Source: Synechococcus sp. WH 8109
GTDB taxonomy: Bacteria; Cyanobacteriota; Cyanobacteriia; PCC-6307; Cyanobiaceae
Assembly: GCF_000161795.2 (NCBI RefSeq)
Contig: NZ_CP006882.1
Coordinates: forward strand, 744,001 to 808,000
Length of the DNA: 64,000 nucleotides
Reading direction: 5' to 3'
A program made the position numbers and the translations under genes. A model generated the notes under the pieces. That model was not told the origin of the DNA. It saw nothing but the letters and a program-made list of their open reading frames with translations, and searched no databases. Every line of letters begins with the position of its first letter. The stretch's first letter is position 1. This document shows, piece after piece, positions 1 through 8,581 of this stretch.

Positions 1-2
1 GC

Positions 3-302
3 ACCGAGGGCTATGCCGCCGCCGTGGCCGGTGGCTGGTTGGCCGGCACCAATGCGGCTCGGTTGGCCCTGGGCCTGGAGCCAATTGATCTGCCGGCCAC
101 CTCCATGAGTGGAGCCCTCACTCATTTCGTCAGCGAGGCACCAACGGCCAAGTTCCAGCCGATGCCCCCCAATTTCGGTTTGTTGCCCGAGCTGCCAGAA
201 CGTATTCGCGACAAGCGAGCGCGCTATGGCGCCTACCGGGATCGTGCCCTCCAGGATCTTGAGCCGATGCGGGCTCTCCAACCCCAGACAGTGACGGCAT
301 GA
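3..302 (+). CDS. trmFO: TrmFO, folate-dependent tRNA (uracil-5-)-methyltransferase (3' end only)
   Basis: Only the last ~99 codons lie in the window. The visible part runs through a GidA-like segment ([19 protein letters not shown]), where the FAD protein ends its second Rossmann region, followed by the TrmFO-type tail with [10 protein letters not shown] and [15 protein letters not shown]. TrmFO uses methylenetetrahydrofolate and FADH2 to make ribothymidine at tRNA position 54. The stop codon overlaps the start of the next gene (ATGA), suggesting translational coupling. The identification rests on the C-terminal signature; the catalytic part is outside the window. Confidence 0.85.
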   Translation, partial: TEGYAAAVAGGWLAGTNAARLALGLEPIDLPATSMSGALTHFVSEAPTAKFQPMPPNFGLLPELPERIRDKRARYGAYRDRALQDLEPMRALQPQTVTA

Positions 303-1264
303 CAACCCCTGCGGAGGCTCGCCGGATCGAACAGCGCTCTCTGCGCCTCGGGGTTGGAGCCAACGCAGTGATGGCCTTGGCTGGGTTTTCCGCCCATGTG
401 CTCACCGGATCCTCGGCCCTGCTCTTGGACGGCCTTTATTCCGCTGTGTTGGTGGGGTCGTCCTTGATTGCCAGTCGCATCAGCCTCAACGTGGTCCGGC
501 CGCCGGATCGAGCCTGGCCCTACGGCTACGAGGGCCAGGAAGCCCTGTACGTGCTGTTTCGCTCCCTGGTGCTGCTCGGGGTGATCGGCTTTGGCGTCGG
601 CAGCTCCTGCTCCACCTTGATCGATTGGTGGCGGGGAATAAGCATTGCGCCGCTGCATCTGGAGCCGGTGGCGCTCTACACCGCTTTGATGACAGCGCTC
701 TGTGGACTGCTGGCCTGGCGGCACCGCAGGGATTGGCGCCGCACGGGTCGGGTGTCGCTGCTGCTATTCACAGAGGCCCGCAATGCCCGGATCGATGCTG
801 TGATCACCTTGGCCACCGGTCTGGCCCTGCTGGCGTCGCCGCTGCTCTTGGCAACGCCCTTGTCTGCCCTTGCGCCGATCACCGATGCCCTGCTGGTGCT
901 GGCGGTGAGCCTGGCCTTGCTGCGTGAACCGCTGGCGGCGCTTCGGGATGCCATGACCCAGGCGGCGGGCTGTGCCGCCGACCCGGATGTGCTCCAGCGC
1001 ACGCGATTGGTGTTGATGCAGGAGCTGGTGGGGCTTCAGCTGCAGATGATGGATTTCACGGTGCAGCAGCTGGGCCGCACGGCCTTTGTCGTGGTCTACA
1101 TCAATCCGCTGCAGCCCCAGGAAAGTCGGGTGATTGATGGGTTGCGCCATCACATCGATGCCCGCTGCAGTGCCGAACTCGGACGTCCGGTGCGCTCTGA
1201 GGTGATCCTCACGGTGATGCCGCCGATTCACCGCCAGGATCCAAGGCCGCAGACGGCCCCTTAG
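299..1264 (+). CDS. Cation-efflux (CDF)-like membrane protein with a degenerate metal site
   Basis: This 321-residue protein has the CDF layout: several hydrophobic segments (about 18-36, 40-60, 85-105, 125-140, 165-205) and then a soluble alpha/beta C-terminal domain. CDF transporters export Zn, Fe, Mn or Co in exchange for protons. The TM2 and TM5 positions that normally carry the four metal ligands (D/H-x3-D in each) read D44-x3-S48 and N162-x3-D166, so two of four expected ligands are missing. Transport may be altered or lost. The start overlaps the trmFO stop, and the next gene begins 24 bases downstream. The family call is good, the substrate unknown. Confidence 0.75.
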   Translation: MTTPAEARRIEQRSLRLGVGANAVMALAGFSAHVLTGSSALLLDGLYSAVLVGSSLIASRISLNVVRPPDRAWPYGYEGQEALYVLFRSLVLLGVIGFGVGSSCSTLIDWWRGISIAPLHLEPVALYTALMTALCGLLAWRHRRDWRRTGRVSLLLFTEARNARIDAVITLATGLALLASPLLLATPLSALAPITDALLVLAVSLALLREPLAALRDAMTQAAGCAADPDVLQRTRLVLMQELVGLQLQMMDFTVQQLGRTAFVVVYINPLQPQESRVIDGLRHHIDARCSAELGRPVRSEVILTVMPPIHRQDPRPQTAP

Positions 1265-1288
1265 CGTCACCCCCAAAGAAGCGATGCC

Positions 1289-2845
1289 ATGAGCGAGAAC
1301 CAGCAGTGGGATGCCGTTGTGATCGGTTCCGGCATCGGTGGTTTGGTCACCGCCAGTCAGTTGGCGGCCAAGGGAGCCAAGACTCTCGTCTTGGAGCGCT
1401 ATCTGATCCCCGGCGGCAGTGGTGGTGCCTTCAAACGCGAGGGCTACACCTTTGATGTGGGGGCCTCGATGATCTTCGGCTTCGGCAAGAAAGGTTTCAC
1501 CAACCTGCTTACCCGGGCCCTTACTGATGTGGGGGAGCACTGCGACACCATCCCTGACCCCGCCCAGCTCGAGTACCACATGCCCGGTGGGCTGCGCATC
1601 GCCGTGGATCGCGACTACGAGCAGTTCATCGCCGATCTCACGGCGCGGTTTCCCCATGAGGCGAAGGGTATTCGCCGCTTCTATGACACCTGCTGGCAAG
1701 TTTTCAATTGCCTCGATGCAATGCCGCTTCTCTCACTGGAGGATCCGGCTTATCTCACCAAGGTGTTCTTCAAGGCACCACTGGCCTGTCTGGGGCTGGC
1801 TCGCTGGCTGCCGTTCAACGTCGGTGCGGTGGCCCGCGAGCACATCAAGGACGAGCAGCTGCTCAAGTTCATTGACATCGAGTGTTTCTGCTGGTCGGTG
1901 ATGCCGGCGGACCGCACGCCGATGATCAATGCCGGCATGGTGTTTTCCGATCGGCATGCGGGCGGGATCAACTACCCCAAGGGAGGCGTCGGCGTGATCG
2001 CTGAAAAGCTTGTGAAGGGATTGGAGCGTCACGGCGGCGCCATTCGCTACAAGGCCCGAGTCACCGAGGTGTTGATCGAGAATGATCAGGCGGTTGGCGT
2101 GAAGCTGGCCGATGGCGAGGTCATTCGCGCCAAGCGTGTGATCTCCAATGCAACCCGCTGGGACACCTTCTCGGGAGTGGGTGATGATCAGCGCCGCTCC
2201 GGCCAGGCCCTGGTGGATGCTGCCCACACGCCGGGCAAAGAGCAGTTCTGGCGGAAGCGTTATGTGCCTTCCCCCTCGTTCCTGTCGCTGCATTTGGGGG
2301 TTCGGGCTGACCTGATTCCGGCCGGCACCCACTGCCATCACCTTCTGCTCGAAGACTGGAACCGGATGGAGGACGAACAGGGGGTGATCTTCGTGTCGAT
2401 GCCCTCGCTGCTGGATCCGGATCTGGCCCCGGCGGGGCATCACATCGTTCACACCTTCACGCCCTCATCGATGGAGGCCTGGCAAGGACTGACCCCCAGC
2501 CAGTACCGCGAGAAAAAGGAGGCGGATGCGGCACGGTTGATCCAGCGCCTGGAGTCGATCCTTCCCGGCCTCGCCGATGCCATCACCCACAAGGAGATCG
2601 GTACGCCCCGCAGCCACCGGCGTTTTCTGGGTCGCTTTCAGGGCAGTTACGGCCCGATTCCGGCGATGCAACTGCCAGGACTGCTGCCGATGCCGTTCAA
2701 CCGCACGGGATTGAAAAACCTCTACTGCGTGGGTGATTCCTGTTTCCCCGGCCAGGGACTCAACGCTGTTGCCTTCAGTGGGTTTGCCTGTGCCCATCGG
2801 GTTGGGGCCGACCTCGGCCTGAACCCCTGGGCGCTGCCGGCCTGA
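1289..2845 (+). CDS. crtH: Carotenoid isomerase (prolycopene isomerase) CrtH/CRTISO
   Basis: The 518-residue protein opens with an FAD-binding dinucleotide fold (VVIGSGIGGLVTASQLAAKG, residues ~10-29) and a GGSGGAFKREGYTFDVGAS segment typical of the phytoene-desaturase superfamily. It closes with the CRTISO-like C-terminal FAD motif (NLYCVGDSCFPGQGLNAVAFSG). CrtH converts poly-cis-lycopene to all-trans-lycopene before cyclisation, using reduced flavin. Length matches the family. It sits 24 bases downstream of the CDF-like gene on the same strand. A general FAD-dependent desaturase is the alternative, but the C-terminal motif favours the isomerase. Confidence 0.9.
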   Translation: MSENQQWDAVVIGSGIGGLVTASQLAAKGAKTLVLERYLIPGGSGGAFKREGYTFDVGASMIFGFGKKGFTNLLTRALTDVGEHCDTIPDPAQLEYHMPGGLRIAVDRDYEQFIADLTARFPHEAKGIRRFYDTCWQVFNCLDAMPLLSLEDPAYLTKVFFKAPLACLGLARWLPFNVGAVAREHIKDEQLLKFIDIECFCWSVMPADRTPMINAGMVFSDRHAGGINYPKGGVGVIAEKLVKGLERHGGAIRYKARVTEVLIENDQAVGVKLADGEVIRAKRVISNATRWDTFSGVGDDQRRSGQALVDAAHTPGKEQFWRKRYVPSPSFLSLHLGVRADLIPAGTHCHHLLLEDWNRMEDEQGVIFVSMPSLLDPDLAPAGHHIVHTFTPSSMEAWQGLTPSQYREKKEADAARLIQRLESILPGLADAITHKEIGTPRSHRRFLGRFQGSYGPIPAMQLPGLLPMPFNRTGLKNLYCVGDSCFPGQGLNAVAFSGFACAHRVGADLGLNPWALPA

Positions 2846-2880
2846 TCTTCTTCCTAGCGTGATCATCCATAGGAGTTGGG

Positions 2881-3165
2881 ATGCCGCCTGAGTTTCAGCC
2901 GTCGTCGGACGATCTGGCCCGCTACCTCGAGCAGAGGGGCGAGCTGACCAAGCCCTGGAATCTGCAGATGCTGCGGCTCAAGAAGATCAAGGAAGCCAAG
3001 GACTCGATGGATCCTCAGTTGTACCTCGAGAAGGTGCAGGAGGCCCATGCCGATCTCATTCGGCTCGGTCAGTTCTGGAAGGGGCGTGAACAGGAGGTCT
3101 TTGTTGGCACTTACCAACCGTCTGAACTGATTGAACCGCTGCCCGGTTCACCAGACGACCGATGA
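2881..3165 (+). CDS. Small conserved-type protein of unknown function
   Basis: A 94-residue, charged, mostly helical soluble protein with no signal peptide or membrane segment. Visible features are a central Lys/Glu-rich helix (LRLKKIKEAKDSMDPQ) and an acidic, proline-containing tail. I do not recognise a family. A GGAG-like sequence precedes the ATG (TAGGAGTTGGG-ATG), supporting this start. The stop overlaps the next start (ATGA), so the two are probably translated together downstream of crtH. No function is inferred. Confidence 0.7.
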   Translation: MPPEFQPSSDDLARYLEQRGELTKPWNLQMLRLKKIKEAKDSMDPQLYLEKVQEAHADLIRLGQFWKGREQEVFVGTYQPSELIEPLPGSPDDR

Positions 3166-3716
3166 ATGGCATCGAACGTTTCGGGTTATCGCCCCTGATC
3201 CGCTTCACCCTGCTCAGCCTTTATGGGGCCTTGGTGCTTCCCTTGCCATTGCTTGCCCCTGCGGAGTCGCGCTGGCTGATGGTGGCAGGGCTGCTGTTGG
3301 GGTTGGTGTTGGTGATCGGTCTATTGAGTGAACGATTGGAGATCGATGCAGAAGGCATTCAGGTGCGTTACCCCGCCTGGATCAGCTGGTTGCTGCGGCG
3401 CGGCTGGTCCATGCGTTGGAAGGACATTCGTGCTCTGATTCCCGTTGGCACCAGTCAGGGGGGAACGGTGTATTACGTGAAGGCAGCCGATCTGCGCCAC
3501 CAGCTCTTGCCGCAACGCATCGAGCGCTTTGATCGATTCCTCGAGCTGCTGGCAGCCAACACCCCTGTGTCGACCAAGGGCATCGGGCGACTGACCCCGC
3601 CCTGGACATATCAGCTCTTGGCTGGATTGGCCGTTGTGATGATCGCCGGCGAACTGGTCACGTCTCTGGCGCTGGCTCAGGGCTGGATCAGTTTGCCGGC
3701 GGGTTATCCAGGCTGA
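3162..3716 (+). CDS. Hypothetical membrane protein
   Basis: A 184-residue protein with two N-terminal hydrophobic hairpin segments (about 10-30 and 35-55), a soluble central region with LEIDAEGIQVRYP and a WISWLLRRGWSMRWKDI stretch resembling a PH-like membrane-associated domain, and one C-terminal hydrophobic segment (~150-170). I do not recognise a named family. It overlaps the preceding small gene by four bases and is the last gene of the crtH-proximal plus-strand run. Confidence 0.65.
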   Translation: MNGIERFGLSPLIRFTLLSLYGALVLPLPLLAPAESRWLMVAGLLLGLVLVIGLLSERLEIDAEGIQVRYPAWISWLLRRGWSMRWKDIRALIPVGTSQGGTVYYVKAADLRHQLLPQRIERFDRFLELLAANTPVSTKGIGRLTPPWTYQLLAGLAVVMIAGELVTSLALAQGWISLPAGYPG

Positions 3717-3870
3717 ATCAAACCAGTTTTATCAAGGCTTCTTGTCTATGTTCCTTAAGTGTGGAACGTCTAGGGCTAGATCATTTTGGGCTTCCATTCG
3801 TGAGGGCATACGACCGAAAGGCTCCGTTGCTCCATTGAGATGCCAGGAAGTAGGTGGATGTCCGGGACAT

Positions 3871-4008
3871 TTAGACCGGTATTGCCGCTTCGATCTCCCA
3901 GCCGTCGTTGAGCAGCTCTTCGGCCCGTTTCGAAGCCTCTTCAGAAGCAACATCGATGAGGAGAAATCTATCTCCCTGGTTGCAATACAGCCTGGTTAAT
4001 CCGATCAC
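3871..4008 (-). CDS. Possible 45-residue small protein
   Basis: A short minus-strand frame starting at GTG (4006-4008) with a GGGAG sequence about nine bases upstream. The product is amphipathic and acidic, with LYCNQGDRFLLIDVASEE followed by a helix (KRAEELLNDGWEIE). The composition is protein-like and the core resembles small cyanobacterial proteins of unknown function. An ATG-initiated version from 4062 adds a basic, unlikely N-terminus. It lies in an otherwise empty interval. Existence is moderately supported, function unknown. Confidence 0.45.
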   Translation of the reverse strand: MIGLTRLYCNQGDRFLLIDVASEEASKRAEELLNDGWEIEAAIPV

Positions 4009-4420
4009 GGCGGGGGCTCCCGGGTGTCGACAGAGCCATCTTGACCGGCTTGCCCTGATCAAGCAATGAGGACGGCTCTCTGGACAACTCTTGATTTTGT
4101 CCAGATGTCTGGCGTTGCCATCTGTCGTTCAGGCGTTGGAATCGACCCAGTTGTTCCGATCGGATGACAACCGAACTCACCAACCTCCCCTGCGGAACGG
4201 TTCAGCTCAAAGTCTGCTCGAATCACCTTTGTGAATTGGGTTGGGTGACCTCGCACCATCTGGTCCCGCCAAAAGAAGAGCAACTGAAGAAGGCTCTTCG
4301 TCACCACAAGACAAATTAAGACCTCTTCAAAGGGCTCGAGGCAATGGCTTGGGTGGGGGTGGACTTTGATTGGCGCTAACCCCACAATTCCAGTCGCTGA
4401 CTGGAATGAATTCACTTGAC
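4009..4420. other. Interval without a convincing gene
   Basis: About 410 bases between the small minus-strand frame and the regulator gene. Several open frames cross it on both strands, but none has protein-like composition throughout plus a usable start. A minus-strand frame ending at 4059 contains a hydrophobic stretch (LICLVVTKSLLQLLFFW) that could be a decayed membrane protein. I see no tRNA, repeat or clear terminator. Confidence 0.5.
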
Positions 4421-5188
4421 TCAGCTGGCCGGCAGATTGTCCAGGCTGAAGCGATAGCCCCGCTGACGCACGGTGGTGATTCCACCGCCCTCGCCAAGAC
4501 CGGCCTGCTCCAGCTTGCGGCGCAGGGTCAGCACCTGAGTGTCCACCGAACGGGGGCCACCGCTGAAGGGAGGCCAGGCCATCCGCAGCAGTTCCTGTCG
4601 GCTGCGCACCAGCCCAGGCGGCATCAACAGCGCACATAGCAAGGCAAATTCGCGGGGGCTGAGCTCCACCGGCTGCTCCCGTAGCGTCACCTGGCGGAGA
4701 AGCAGATGAACCTCCAGAGGACCAACGGTGACCCGCTCCTGCAGGCCGCTGTGCCCCCGCTTGAGCAGGGTGCGGCAGCGGGCGGCCAGTTCCTCGAGGC
4801 CAAAGGGTTTGCGAAGTACATCATCGGCACCGTCATCCAGCAGGCCCACCACCGGCTCGGCTCCGGCCCGTGCGGTCAGCACAATCACAGGGCAACGCAG
4901 CTGTTCAGCCAAGCGCAGGGCGGAGCTGCGCTCCAGCAGTTCCGCGCTCACCAGGAGATCGGGTGACTGTTCCTGACAGACCTCCAAAGCTTCAGCGGCA
5001 TTGGCCACTGCTGCGGTGAGGTGACCGTCCTGACGCAGCCGCTGCACCAGCACAGTGCGCAGGGTTGGGTGCGGTTCGACCACCAACACTCGCGAAGGTT
5101 CCTGACCTGTGCTTGCGCTTGGCATCACCACCGGATCGGAGCTGGTTGCAGATGCTTCCGCCGTGAGGTCGTGGGGAGTGGAGGTCAC
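4421..5188 (-). CDS. Atypical OmpR-type response regulator lacking the phospho-acceptor Asp
   Basis: A 255-residue regulator with a ~30-residue low-complexity lead, a receiver-like domain (~33-140) and a winged-helix DNA-binding domain (~155-250) ending in the OmpR-type RQRGYRFS strand. The receiver is degenerate. The acidic pair is E38-P39, and the position of the phosphorylated Asp is A82 (in DLLVSAELL). The switch residue T105 and Lys127 remain. Phosphotransfer as in canonical regulators is therefore unlikely. No histidine kinase gene is adjacent. Cyanobacteria have other atypical regulators such as NblR; identity with any of them is not shown here. Confidence 0.85.
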   Translation of the reverse strand: MTSTPHDLTAEASATSSDPVVMPSASTGQEPSRVLVVEPHPTLRTVLVQRLRQDGHLTAAVANAAEALEVCQEQSPDLLVSAELLERSSALRLAEQLRCPVIVLTARAGAEPVVGLLDDGADDVLRKPFGLEELAARCRTLLKRGHSGLQERVTVGPLEVHLLLRQVTLREQPVELSPREFALLCALLMPPGLVRSRQELLRMAWPPFSGGPRSVDTQVLTLRRKLEQAGLGEGGGITTVRQRGYRFSLDNLPAS

Positions 5189-5262
5189 TGGATCGGCCCG
5201 GGCACGCCTACGCTAAGCCGAAATTCCTGGCAGGCTGGTAGCAGGGGCTGCTGTTGTATCTC

Positions 5263-5535
5263 ATGACATCACTCGACGACCCTGAAGCCATCCGTCATTT
5301 TCAATCGCTCTGTGATGCCTGTCAGGAGCTGACAACGAGATATCACACCCCGTCTGAGTTGCGGCTGTATTCCGACGGCTGCCTGCATGCTTTGCGGAAG
5401 TCAGGGTCTCTTGACCCCCGCTCTCAGCATCGCCTCGAACAATTGATCGATCGCTGGATCCTGGACCCATCCAGCTTTATAGGCCCTGACGGGGATGTGA
5501 GCACCTTGTACATGCACCATCCCCAGGGCTATTGA
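5263..5535 (+). CDS. Small cyanobacterial protein of unknown function
   Basis: A 90-residue acidic, mainly helical soluble protein with no membrane segment. The ATG at 5263 (MTSLDDPEAIRHFQSLCDAC) is preferred to an in-frame TTG nine bases upstream. Features include two Cys near the N-terminus, a helical middle rich in Leu and Arg, and a C-terminal DGDVSTLYMHHPQGY tail. It resembles a conserved cyanobacterial family, possibly DUF6761, a name I give from memory with low certainty. It is divergent from the regulator gene and convergent with the glutaredoxin gene. Confidence 0.7.
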   Translation: MTSLDDPEAIRHFQSLCDACQELTTRYHTPSELRLYSDGCLHALRKSGSLDPRSQHRLEQLIDRWILDPSSFIGPDGDVSTLYMHHPQGY

Positions 5536-5536
5536 G

Positions 5537-5860
5537 TTAACTGGCTAGGGCGATTTCAAGCTTTTCGCGAAGTTCGCCGGAGTTGTACATCTCGATCAGG
5601 ATGTCGGAGCCGCCGATGAATTCCCCTTTTACATACACCTGGGGGATGGTGGGCCAGCTTGAAAACTCTTTGATTCCCTGGCGAATCTCTGGATCAGAGA
5701 GAACGTCAAATGTCTCGAATGCCACACCGAGGGAGTGCAGGATCTGCACCACATTGTTTGAGAAACCGCATTGGGGCATCAGCTTGGAGCCCTTCATGAA
5801 CACGAAGATCGGGCTTGAAGCGACCAGGGTTTCGATGCGAGCTTTTGTGGAGGGGTCCAT
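5537..5860 (-). CDS. grxD: Monothiol glutaredoxin (Grx4/GrxD type)
   Basis: A 107-residue protein with the CGFS active site (C31), the preceding FMKGSKLMPQ, and the glutathione-binding TIPQVYVKGEFIGGSD segment. CGFS glutaredoxins bind a [2Fe-2S] cluster with glutathione and hand it on, usually with BolA proteins. The start is the ATG at 5858-5860 (MDPSTKARIETLV); a longer open frame upstream is not protein-like and overlaps bolA. It lies 19 bases downstream of bolA on the same strand, so both partners are probably co-transcribed. Confidence 0.93.
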   Translation of the reverse strand: MDPSTKARIETLVASSPIFVFMKGSKLMPQCGFSNNVVQILHSLGVAFETFDVLSDPEIRQGIKEFSSWPTIPQVYVKGEFIGGSDILIEMYNSGELREKLEIALAS

Positions 5861-5879
5861 CGTTGAGCGTGAGTTGGCG

Positions 5880-6128
5880 TTAAGCGGACGCAGCGTCCGA
5901 AGGGATTGAGGTGTTGAGGGCAAGGGCGTGAATCGCTTCGCTGGCCAATTCCTGCTGCAGAGCGCCGTACACCATTTGATGCTGACGGATGCGCGAAAGG
6001 CCTGCAAAAGCAGACGACACAACCGTCACCTGGAGGTGATCACCGCCACCGGTGAGGTCTTCAACGGTGACGTTGGCGTCGGGAATGACGTGTTGGATCG
6101 CGGCTTCAACGGCATCCGGCTGCACCAT
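5880..6128 (-). CDS. bolA: BolA family protein
   Basis: An 82-residue BolA/YrbA-type protein with the class II KH-like fold signature: [20 protein letters not shown], then [13 protein letters not shown]. The His in GGGDH and the conserved His in RQHQMVY are candidate cluster ligands. BolA proteins pair with CGFS glutaredoxins to form [2Fe-2S] heterocomplexes that sense or traffic iron-sulfur clusters. Adjacency to grxD (19-base gap, same strand) supports this pairing. Confidence 0.92.
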   Translation of the reverse strand: MVQPDAVEAAIQHVIPDANVTVEDLTGGGDHLQVTVVSSAFAGLSRIRQHQMVYGALQQELASEAIHALALNTSIPSDAASA

Positions 6129-6176
6129 GGCGGCGGTTGTGCAAAAGGGGACTGGCTCAGATGCTGACAGACTGGC

Positions 6177-6704
6177 TCATTGGCCGGCAGCCGATGCACC
6201 CCGGAATTCGGTTTCAACGAAGCCCAGTTCCAGGAGGCTCTGATAGGCCTTCTGGAACTGGGGTGTGGCCGGTGTCATCAACTTCACCACCTCGACCAGC
6301 ACAGGAACAGCAACTTCGGGCTGGTTCTGACGGCGGAACAGGGCTGCCAGGCGGAGGTTGGTTTCCGCCAGCAGTTCCAGGGCATCACGGCCCTTGGTGT
6401 CCATCTCACGCGGGATCCGAGCATCAAGACCTCGGAAGGCACCACTTAGGTCGCGATAGAACGCCAGCAGTTGCTTGGAGGCTTTGCGGGCTTTGTCGTA
6501 ATCAGCCCGCGCCTCGGCCAGGTCTCCCCGGCTGGCAGCTGCGTCGCCCTTAGCCAGTATTGACCGAACGGCCGTCGGGTTGAATCCACCCTGGCTCTGA
6601 GCCAGAACGCGGTTCTCGAATGATGTTTGGGTGATGCCGGGAGCTGTGGTGACGCCCAGGGTTGCCACCAGTGCAGCAGTCGTCAGCAATGCGCGACAAC
6701 CCAT
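6177..6704 (-). CDS. Exported helical repeat-like protein, unknown function
   Basis: A 175-residue protein from ATG 6702-6704. It has a signal-peptide-like N-terminus (CRALLTTAALVATLGVTTAPG) followed by helices resembling TPR-type repeats, with alternating small and Leu residues (GDAAASRGDLAEARADYDKA). The open frame extends farther upstream, but that part is antisense to the acyltransferase region and not protein-like. It is probably periplasmic or thylakoid-lumenal. It lies between bolA and plsC on the same strand. The specific role is not recognised. Confidence 0.75.
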   Translation of the reverse strand: MGCRALLTTAALVATLGVTTAPGITQTSFENRVLAQSQGGFNPTAVRSILAKGDAAASRGDLAEARADYDKARKASKQLLAFYRDLSGAFRGLDARIPREMDTKGRDALELLAETNLRLAALFRRQNQPEVAVPVLVEVVKLMTPATPQFQKAYQSLLELGFVETEFRGASAAGQ

Positions 6705-6732
6705 GAGACCAGCATAAAAACGTGGGCGAACT

Positions 6733-7488
6733 TTAGAAGCTTTGGAGCGGTCGGCCAACGGCAGCACGGGCCGCTTCTTCAGCCGTATGCATCGCCGCAG
6801 CGAGTTCGCTGTTGAACTGCCGGGTCGCTTCTCGATCTCCCTTGGCTGGCACGCTGAGCGGTGCTCCGAAACAGAGCGCTGCCCGGCTGAAGGGCCGTGG
6901 TGGGGCCTGGCTGTAGCCCAAGCCAACGGGAACCACCGGAACGGTCACGCCGCGGCTCTGGGCCAGTTGGGCCAGACGCACCAGGCCGGGGCGCAGTTCA
7001 AGCGCCGCGTCCTGCCGGTGAATCTTGCCTTCGGGGAACATCACAACTTGCTGTCCGTCAGCTAATAGGTCGATGGCCAGACGCAGGGTGGTCATCGAGG
7101 GTCGTCCCTGGTCCACCGGGAAGCAGTCGAGACGTTGCAGAAACCAGCCCTGCAGCCCCCGCATTTCGGTGGTGGTCACCATGAAGCGGCAGTCGCGGCC
7201 ACTGACCCGACGGCCAGCGGCCATCGGCAGCATCAGGGCATCCCAGCGGGCGCGGTGCGTCGGTGCCAGAAGAACAGGGCCCTGATGGGGGAGATGCTCT
7301 GGGTTCAGCACCAGCCGCTCACGGAATTGAAAGCGCAGCGCCAGATCCTGGGTGGTGAACATCGCCAGGGGGGCCCAAAAGCTGTCGATGCCGACACGCA
7401 GGCTGTTTTCTCGGGTCGCCAGGGCCGCTTGCAACGGGCGGATCGAATTCGATGCCTGAGAACCTAAATCCCTCAGGCAAAGCTGCAT
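6733..7488 (-). CDS. plsC: 1-acylglycerol-3-phosphate acyltransferase family protein
   Basis: This 251-residue protein carries the acyltransferase catalytic motif H-x4-D (H78 to D83 in THRARWD) and the substrate-binding motif FPEGKIHR (~152-159, a variant of the usual EGTRS). PlsC-type enzymes acylate lysophosphatidic acid to phosphatidic acid at the membrane. The diverged second motif means another acyl acceptor is possible. It diverges from pdxJ with 26 bases between starts, so the promoters overlap. Confidence 0.85.
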   Translation of the reverse strand: MQLCLRDLGSQASNSIRPLQAALATRENSLRVGIDSFWAPLAMFTTQDLALRFQFRERLVLNPEHLPHQGPVLLAPTHRARWDALMLPMAAGRRVSGRDCRFMVTTTEMRGLQGWFLQRLDCFPVDQGRPSMTTLRLAIDLLADGQQVVMFPEGKIHRQDAALELRPGLVRLAQLAQSRGVTVPVVPVGLGYSQAPPRPFSRAALCFGAPLSVPAKGDREATRQFNSELAAAMHTAEEAARAAVGRPLQSF

Positions 7489-7514
7489 AGGATCCGGCTA
7501 ACGACTGCCCCGTC

Positions 7515-8264
7515 ATGGCCAGCCTCGGCGTCAATATCGACCACATCGCCAACATCCGTGAAGCGCGGCGGACCGTCGAGCCAGACCCGGTGTCAATGGC
7601 CCTGCTGGCCGAACTCGGTGGGGCCGATGGGATCACCGTGCATCTGAGGGAAGACCGGCGTCACATTCAGGATCGGGATGTGGAGTTGCTTCGCCAGACC
7701 GTGCGCTCCCGCCTCAATCTGGAAATGGCCGCCATCGAGGAGATGGTGGCGATTGCGCTGCGGATCAAGCCCGACATGGTCACCCTGGTGCCGGAACGGC
7801 GGGAGGAGGTCACCACAGAGGGGGGCCTGGATGTGGCCGGACAAGAGGCTTCCCTGGGGGGCATGGTGCAGACCCTTCAGTCCGCCGGGATTCCGGTGAG
7901 CCTGTTTGTGGATCCGGAGGCCACCCAGCTCCAGGCCTGCAAAGCAACGGGGGCCTGCTGGGTGGAATTGCACACGGGGAGCTATGCCGATGCCGATTGG
8001 AGCACCCAGCCCCAGGAGCTGGCGCGCTTGCAGGAGGGCACGGCCATCGCCCGGCAGCTCGGTCTGCGGGTCAATGCAGGCCATGGCCTCACATACCAGA
8101 ACGTTGAGCCCATCGCGGCCATCCCTGGGATGGAAGAACTCAACATCGGCCACACGATCGTGGCCCGCTCTGTCGCCGTAGGACTGCAACAGGCTGTGCG
8201 GGATATGAAGGTCTTGGTTCAGAATCCCCGCTTTGATCCCCTTTTCGGACAGGCGCCCGGATGA
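7515..8264 (+). CDS. pdxJ: Pyridoxine 5'-phosphate synthase PdxJ
   Basis: A 249-residue TIM-barrel enzyme with the PdxJ signatures [15 protein letters not shown] at the N-terminus, [21 protein letters not shown] and [16 protein letters not shown]. Near the end, [15 protein letters not shown] and [12 protein letters not shown] form the phosphate-binding loops. It condenses 1-deoxyxylulose 5-phosphate with 3-amino-2-oxopropyl phosphate in vitamin B6 synthesis. The stop overlaps the ycf54 start (ATGA). Confidence 0.97.
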   Translation: MASLGVNIDHIANIREARRTVEPDPVSMALLAELGGADGITVHLREDRRHIQDRDVELLRQTVRSRLNLEMAAIEEMVAIALRIKPDMVTLVPERREEVTTEGGLDVAGQEASLGGMVQTLQSAGIPVSLFVDPEATQLQACKATGACWVELHTGSYADADWSTQPQELARLQEGTAIARQLGLRVNAGHGLTYQNVEPIAAIPGMEELNIGHTIVARSVAVGLQQAVRDMKVLVQNPRFDPLFGQAPG

Positions 8265-8581
8265 CCACTTATCACTTCGTTGCAGCCAGCGAGCGCTTCC
8301 TCACCGTGGAGGAGCCGTTGGAGGAAGTGCTCCGGGAGCGCCAACGCAACTACGCCGAAACCGGCAAGACCATCGATTTCTGGCTGGTGAAGCAACCGGC
8401 TTTCCTCTCTTCTCTTGAGCTGGCTGAGCTCAAGGCAACCATTCCCCAGCCCGCTGCCGCTGTGGTGTCCACTGATCCCACCTTCATCACCTTCCTCAAA
8501 CTGCGTTTGGAGTACGTGGCTGTGGGGACCTTTGAAGCACCGTCCGCAGAGGTTCCCGATGCCCTTGCCGGTGCCGTCTGA
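8261..8581 (+). CDS. ycf54: Ycf54, Mg-protoporphyrin IX monomethyl ester cyclase auxiliary protein
   Basis: A 106-residue protein with the Ycf54/DUF2488 pattern: [19 protein letters not shown], then [31 protein letters not shown] and LRLEYV. Ycf54 is needed for assembly or activity of the aerobic (AcsF/CycI) oxidative cyclase that forms ring E of chlorophyll, at the thylakoid or plasma membrane. It overlaps pdxJ by four bases and touches the following gene (TGATG), so three genes look translationally coupled. Confidence 0.93.
   Translation: MTTYHFVAASERFLTVEEPLEEVLRERQRNYAETGKTIDFWLVKQPAFLSSLELAELKATIPQPAAAVVSTDPTFITFLKLRLEYVAVGTFEAPSAEVPDALAGAV

Noticed and set aside
4059-4637. Long minus-strand open frame across the regulator 3' region
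   Set aside because: Most of it is antisense or out of frame with the regulator and has no sensible start; only a short hydrophobic part is protein-like.
6705-6926. N-terminal extension of the exported helical protein
   Set aside because: It is antisense-like, lacks protein character and would remove the signal peptide from the N-terminus.
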